A DNA stretch of 64,000 nucleotides from Inonotus obliquus (Eukaryota; Basidiomycota; Agaricomycetes; Hymenochaetales; Hymenochaetaceae), in assembly GCA_032164295.1 (NCBI GenBank), contig JAJHTX010000011.1, positions 496,001-560,000 of the forward strand. Reading direction: 5' to 3'. The notes under the pieces were generated by a model. The model had not been told where the DNA came from. It did no database searches and worked only from the letters and a program-made list of their open reading frames with translations. Made by a program: the position numbers and the translations under genes. This document shows positions 59,968-64,000 of the stretch, in pieces; the stretch's first letter is position 1, and each line of letters opens with the position of its first letter.

Positions 59968-60549
59968 AGCGTCTCGTGTACACCTGTATTTCTACTTTAC
60001 ATGTATTCATATTTATAATTGATTTCTTTTTTGGCTTTTCGCTACTTTTAACCGTGTGAGCATGCAGACCGATGCGATTTGCTGGCGGGTTTCGGAGAAG
60101 CAAAGAAATCGGCCGATTCTAAATCAGGCTGAGGTGGTTCTATGGTGTATCTCTTCATCTAGAGGTTGTGGAATCTCTACCCGCCTATTTGTGTCAGAGC
60201 AATCTCGAACAGGCGGACCGTGTCGTACAGTGCCCATGATTCGGATGCTTAGGTGTCTATTTATAATGGGCAGGTCAGGATAGGCTATATAACCCATATG
60301 CATGTTAGAGAGTGAAGTGCTTTCAGCATGCGAGAACAATTCATATACGAGAAGAATCGCCGGAACGCTCAATGTTGGTCTGTAGGATGATTCTCGATTT
60401 GATACAAGAGCAGCGTAATATGATGCAGCACACGAGTATGTTATCGATACATTGCGAGCTAAATCAAACAATAAGAGGGAATCCAATCCATCCGAAGAAC
60501 ACTTGACATAAAAACCGAAATAAGAAATGAATGAGCCAAAGAGATTGAG
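59968..60549. other. Intergenic, H2B 3' flank
   Basis: Convergent with the 3' end of the WW-membrane gene. No gene recognised. Confidence 0.5.
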
Positions 60550-63371
60550 TCAAGCTGAGGCAGATCCGTGGTGAGATGCAGATCCAGAGGCTATAGGTAC
60601 ATTCCTATCCGAAATCCAAGGGAAGGACCAGGACCATGTCGACTTTCTCGTTGACCAACGATCAGTAAGCTTCCGTTTACGTGAGCGCACCGATTGTCCA
60701 ATGCTAGAAACAAGAGTCGAAGACAGCGTATGCCGAGATCGACGCGACCGTACAGAATGTATCGAACGCGTGTCCGGAATATCTTTCCGTGCGTTTCCGG
60801 ATTCCGGGTCGGAGTCGGATATTGAAGAATTAAATCCAGGTTCAGATTCGGTGTGATCGGATGAGTATTGAACTTCGGGTCGACGATTCTTTTCCCATCC
60901 TGTCTGGATTGTCCAGAGGATGAACAAAACGACGATTACCCAGACAATGCCGTAGATGATCCGTTTGAAAGGTGTAACGTTCCCGCCTATGTCGTAGAAG
61001 CAGATAATAGCGACTGCTGTGAGGAAGGTCGCCATCCTATGAAATGAGTACATGCAAAACGTCAGGGGAGGAAAGGGATAGGCGAATAATAGCAATGCCA
61101 TACCCCCATATGAGAAGCGCATAAGGCAAGCTGAACAAGATCGCCAACGATTCCAGGCCTAATTGTGGATGGGTTCGAGTTTCAAGGAATGTGAGCTATG
61201 TCAATCCCTCTCAGTACACACTCCATGAGACGTCTGAGCATGGGGACACGTACAAAATCTTCACAGGAATCCTTCGCTCCAATGCGCATTTGGCGAACTA
61301 GCAACAGGCCAATGATGATACTTCCCAAACTCGCGATGACGGAAATTTGGCTCAAGACGGCTGCCGGTGACGCGAGAAGGCCGTTAGGAGCGAGATCATC
61401 TGATATTACACTTGGAATAGCCAAAAATGCAACGTTCGCGTTCACGAGCACTGTAGACTATCGAACATAATACGGGATGACGATAAGTGCTACAGTTCAT
61501 TTTAAGAGCACAGAAAAGAGGGAGATGTTCACTCACGTAGAGAATGAATCCCTCCCAATCACGTTCGATCTTACTCTGGAGCGTCTTCCAAAAGCGTACT
61601 TTGATGACACCATCAACCCACACGTTCTCAAGAGCTACAAGGTGTATCTCGGGAGCGTAGAACAAGATGGGGGAAAGGAGTTTGATGAGCGGAGAGCGAT
61701 TCTCCTCGCGGTTGGCTCCTCGTACACTTTGGTAAGGTGAAAGTCGAGCACCGTGGCATCCAAAGAAGTTGAAGAATCGTTCATTTGCTGAAGACGAAAT
61801 CAGCTCTTGGGCCACCTTGAATGACTATACGAAAGCTCCCTTACCAATGACGGACATCATACGAGCTAGAGACGCTCAACATCAACCAGCACGATATGAT
61901 ACCGAAATGAGGGGATCTTACCTGATGACTGGACGACGTAAGGCCTTGCCTCTTCCGACGACTTGAGGGCTGAGTCAAGATGAGTCACGGAATTTCAGGA
62001 ATAGCAGGACAGGACAGAAAATTACCCTGCAGTTTCTTTGTGGAACCGATTAGAGATTTTAGTTCATCTCCGTCAAAACCCGAGGTGGAAGTCAGAGAAG
62101 TAATCACGTCTAAAGAAGACCGTTGTCAAAGATGATGCCTAATAATGCCAGGGAGCATACCGATGTGCTGCTGTATGAGTGCACCCTGAAGCTCCTCCAA
62201 CAGTCCCTCCTGCAGCGGGCGGTGATTTGGGAAGTAATCGATATGCTGCCAATATTCGAATTCAAACATGTACCCTGTGTTAAATTATAGGTTGGATAAT
62301 CCATGTCGGAATATCGTCCAATCAACTTACGAAGCTGATCTCTGTGATCGACGCCAAATCCATCAGGCAGAACCCTATCGCCGACGAAACAGTCATCCAG
62401 CCAGAACAAACGCTTTCCGTCCAAATCGACCATGTAATACCGCCAGCACTTCTCGTGCATTTCGAAAACTACCTCCACATTGACAGGCAATTTCTTAAAT
62501 TTTTCGACCTTGTGTTCGAGGGCAGATATGAATCGTTCAGCTTCCCTAAGCAACGAAGTATCGGTCAGATCCTCCTCGGTGAGGTACTGGAATCTCCGAG
62601 AGTCATTGCGGAAGTACGGTTGCCCCTCTGGTTGAACGAAGTGTGTCCAGTTGGGAACGTCAAGCCCACTATGTTTCACATTAGCCCTTGTATCGCTCGT
62701 ATAGGCAAAGGAAGCTCACTCGTAAACAGTGATAGTTTCAAGCGGCTCGAATACCATTGGTCCAATGTCGTTTCGGCTACAAGGAAGCTAGATAAGATTC
62801 GACAACAGTTGAACTACAAACGAACGTACATGATTATGTTGCGGTCATATCTCGAAGTCATAGACGGTAGAAAGCTTTGAAAACGCTTGCAAGGAGGTGA
62901 AACAAACGACGCTGGTTCTGCAGTCATCACCTCTGGAGACGATAGCATCCCGCGCGTCAGGTTCTGCTCTTCTTGGTTTAAGTATGATGTGGGAGACGTG
63001 GAAGGAGGCGAATCGCGAAGCGTGGAAGTCGGTGACGTGCAAGTAGGGCCCATTTGGTACGACTCGAATGATGTATGCCTTGTATAGGAGCGAATCGGAG
63101 GCGGCCTTCTCGGTGTGGAAGAGCACGCCAGGACAACTGGACCCTTAGTTGCACTACATTGGAGATCACCTTGGTCATCCATACTTGATGACGGTTCGAT
63201 AGATCCCATTCCCTTACCCCGTTTTCCATCTCCTCCCGTTAAGCGCTCAGCTCTCTGTTGAGGAGAAAGGACTGAGAGGACGCGAAGGAGCCAGTGCAAA
63301 GATTGGCAAGCACATCTGCGACAGAGATCAAGCAGAGCCCGTAGCAAAGTCGCTAGTAGACGGAGGTTCAT
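60550..63371 (-). CDS. WW-like domain joined to a multi-pass membrane region
   Basis: Not a named family. Exon 1 (63371 to about 62840) is a Ser/Thr/Pro-rich N-terminus ending RYDRNII. After introns come RNDIGPMVFEPLETITVYD and GLDVPNWTHFVQPEGQPYFR, a WW-like motif (W...H..PEG..YF) usually followed by D/E-rich residues, here RFQYLTEEDL. Then a helical region FEFEYWQHIDYFPNHRPLQE, VAQELISSSANERFFNFFGC and APEIHLVALENVWVDGVIKV. A membrane part follows: VLVNANVAFLAIPSV, SQISVIASLGSIIIGLLLVR, LESLAILFSLPYALLIWG, FLTAVAIICFYDIGGNV, RIIYGIVWVIVVLFILWTI. The cytosolic tail is Ser/Arg-rich, ending HHGSASA. Similar WW-plus-TM proteins occur widely in Agaricomycetes. About 650-700 residues in roughly ten exons. 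Confidence 0.7.
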
Positions 63372-63929
63372 AGATCAAAGCAAGGCAAGACTTGCGATGC
63401 GTCCCAGGGACACAGGTAGGGAGTCAAACAGACCCCGGGGAGGACGCAACTTAAATAACTGAACTGGTAGCTGAGGCGATGCAGTAGTGCAAACACGAGG
63501 CAGCTCGAGAATTCAGTATCTTCTGAGTAGATAGAGCTAATACTCTCACGATGTATAGGTGATAATTATCGTTCCTCATGTGAAGTCCTCTCGCCTGTAA
63601 TGATCAAGAGGTATTGGTGGTGGGCAATGCACAGCAGGGGCAATATTTATAGTGAAAAATAAGAATGGATTAGCTTGTGACACATATCCCTAATTTAGAA
63701 AGGGTAATACGTGTAACGCGTTTCTACTGTACATCTCACAACTTTCCACGTCGCGTACACACAACACACGCCCAACTGCAAGCTACATCGCCGCCTTTCC
63801 TTGAGGGTCGTCTAATACCAACATCTCGACGGCGAGCTCTCACCTGCCTTCCGACGTCGTATTTCCGTAGATCTTTGCTGCTGATTTTTCGAGTCGGGCG
63901 TATAGCACGCCGCGGGACAACTTCGAATC
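63372..63929. promoter_or_regulatory. Divergent promoter region of the WW-membrane gene and coatomer alpha
   Basis: 558 bp between the divergent starts, with no ORF of interest. A TATTTATAG patch near 63643-63651 is a possible TATA-like element; low certainty. Confidence 0.35.
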
Positions 63930-63979
63930 ATGTCGGTGATGCTCACAAAGTTTGAGTCCAAAAGCAACAGGGTTAAAGG
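63930..63979 (+). CDS. Coatomer alpha subunit, first exon (runs off the window)
   Basis: COPI vesicle coat subunit alpha (yeast Ret1/Cop1). ATG 63930 opens MSVMLTKFESKSNRVK and ends with a GT donor at 63980-63981 (AAAG|GTGAGC) just before the window edge. MLTKFESKSNRVKG is the nearly invariant N-terminus of coatomer alpha and precedes its first WD40 propeller. A second ATG at 63939 begins exactly at MLTKF and is an alternative start. Only 16 codons are visible, but the motif is very specific. Confidence 0.85.
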
Positions 63980-64000
63980 TGAGCATAGTCTGGCAATCCT

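Noticed and set aside
1..64000. tRNA genes, CRISPR arrays and insertion sequences
   Set aside because: No cloverleaf with convincing A and B boxes, no regularly spaced repeats and no transposase were seen; the content is fungal nuclear.

Overview
The window is nuclear DNA of a filamentous basidiomycete, most likely an Agaricomycete. The support is: genes broken by many 45-75 nt introns with GT...AG ends; an AA9 lytic polysaccharide monooxygenase with a fungal CBM1; tandem DUF6533-type membrane proteins, RTA1-family proteins and F-box proteins of the kind expanded in mushroom genomes; a divergent H2A/H2B pair with introns; and one non-LTR retrotransposon. No prokaryotic features, CRISPR arrays or tRNA genes were recognised.

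Layout. 0-4.3 kb: a tyrosine-kinase-like (TKL-type) protein kinase gene whose 3' part carries a 5'-truncated LINE inserted antisense with a 13 bp target-site duplication. 4.5-8.3 kb: two tandem RTA1-like genes (minus strand), both apparently starting with an exon that is only the ATG; the downstream copy has a frameshift near its end. 9.1-10.4 kb: secreted AA9 LPMO with CBM1. 11.2-13.0 kb: SRRM1-like splicing factor (PWI plus RS domain). 13.4-21.4 kb: three tandem DUF6533-type membrane protein genes. 22.1-23.1 kb: syntaxin-6/Tlg1-type SNARE. 23.7-26.7 kb: CSC1/OSCA/TMEM63 channel. 27.4-30.6 kb: a decayed copy followed by an apparently intact copy of an unrecognised gene. 30.8-32.2 kb: cysteine/histidine-rich zinc-finger-like protein (minus). 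34.2-39.8 kb: three tandem F-box-like proteins.

39.9-41.2 kb: DUF2945 (TUDOR-like) protein. 41.4-43.5 kb: PPR-like protein. 43.9-46.0 kb: SWI3/RSC8/MOIRA-type chromatin remodeller subunit (SWIRM, ZZ-like finger, SANT). 46.6-47.2 kb: small basic hypothetical protein. 47.8-49.95 kb: Dal5/allantoate-permease-type MFS transporter. 50-52.7 kb: gene-poor. 52.7-54.2 kb: an orphan ORF interrupted by one in-frame TAA. 54.7-58.2 kb: three-LIM-domain protein of paxillin/Pxl1 type. 58.5-60.0 kb: divergent histones H2A and H2B. 60.5-63.4 kb: a WW-like domain joined to a multi-pass membrane region. 63.9 kb to the right edge: first exon of coatomer alpha subunit.

The conserved housekeeping genes (SRRM1, Tlg1, CSC1, SWI3, histones, COPI alpha) are interleaved with lineage-specific tandem families (RTA1, DUF6533, F-box, the orphan pair), so gene birth by local duplication, with promoters copied along, is the main theme. 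No obvious multi-gene pathway cluster was found. The most unusual items are the LINE-interrupted kinase gene, the orphan ORF with a single stop codon and hairpin-rich 3' flank, the orphan gene/pseudogene pair, and the WW-membrane fusion. Exon boundaries are my own reading of splice signals and frame; for the AA9, H2A, H2B, LIM and F-box genes the exon lengths sum to whole codons.
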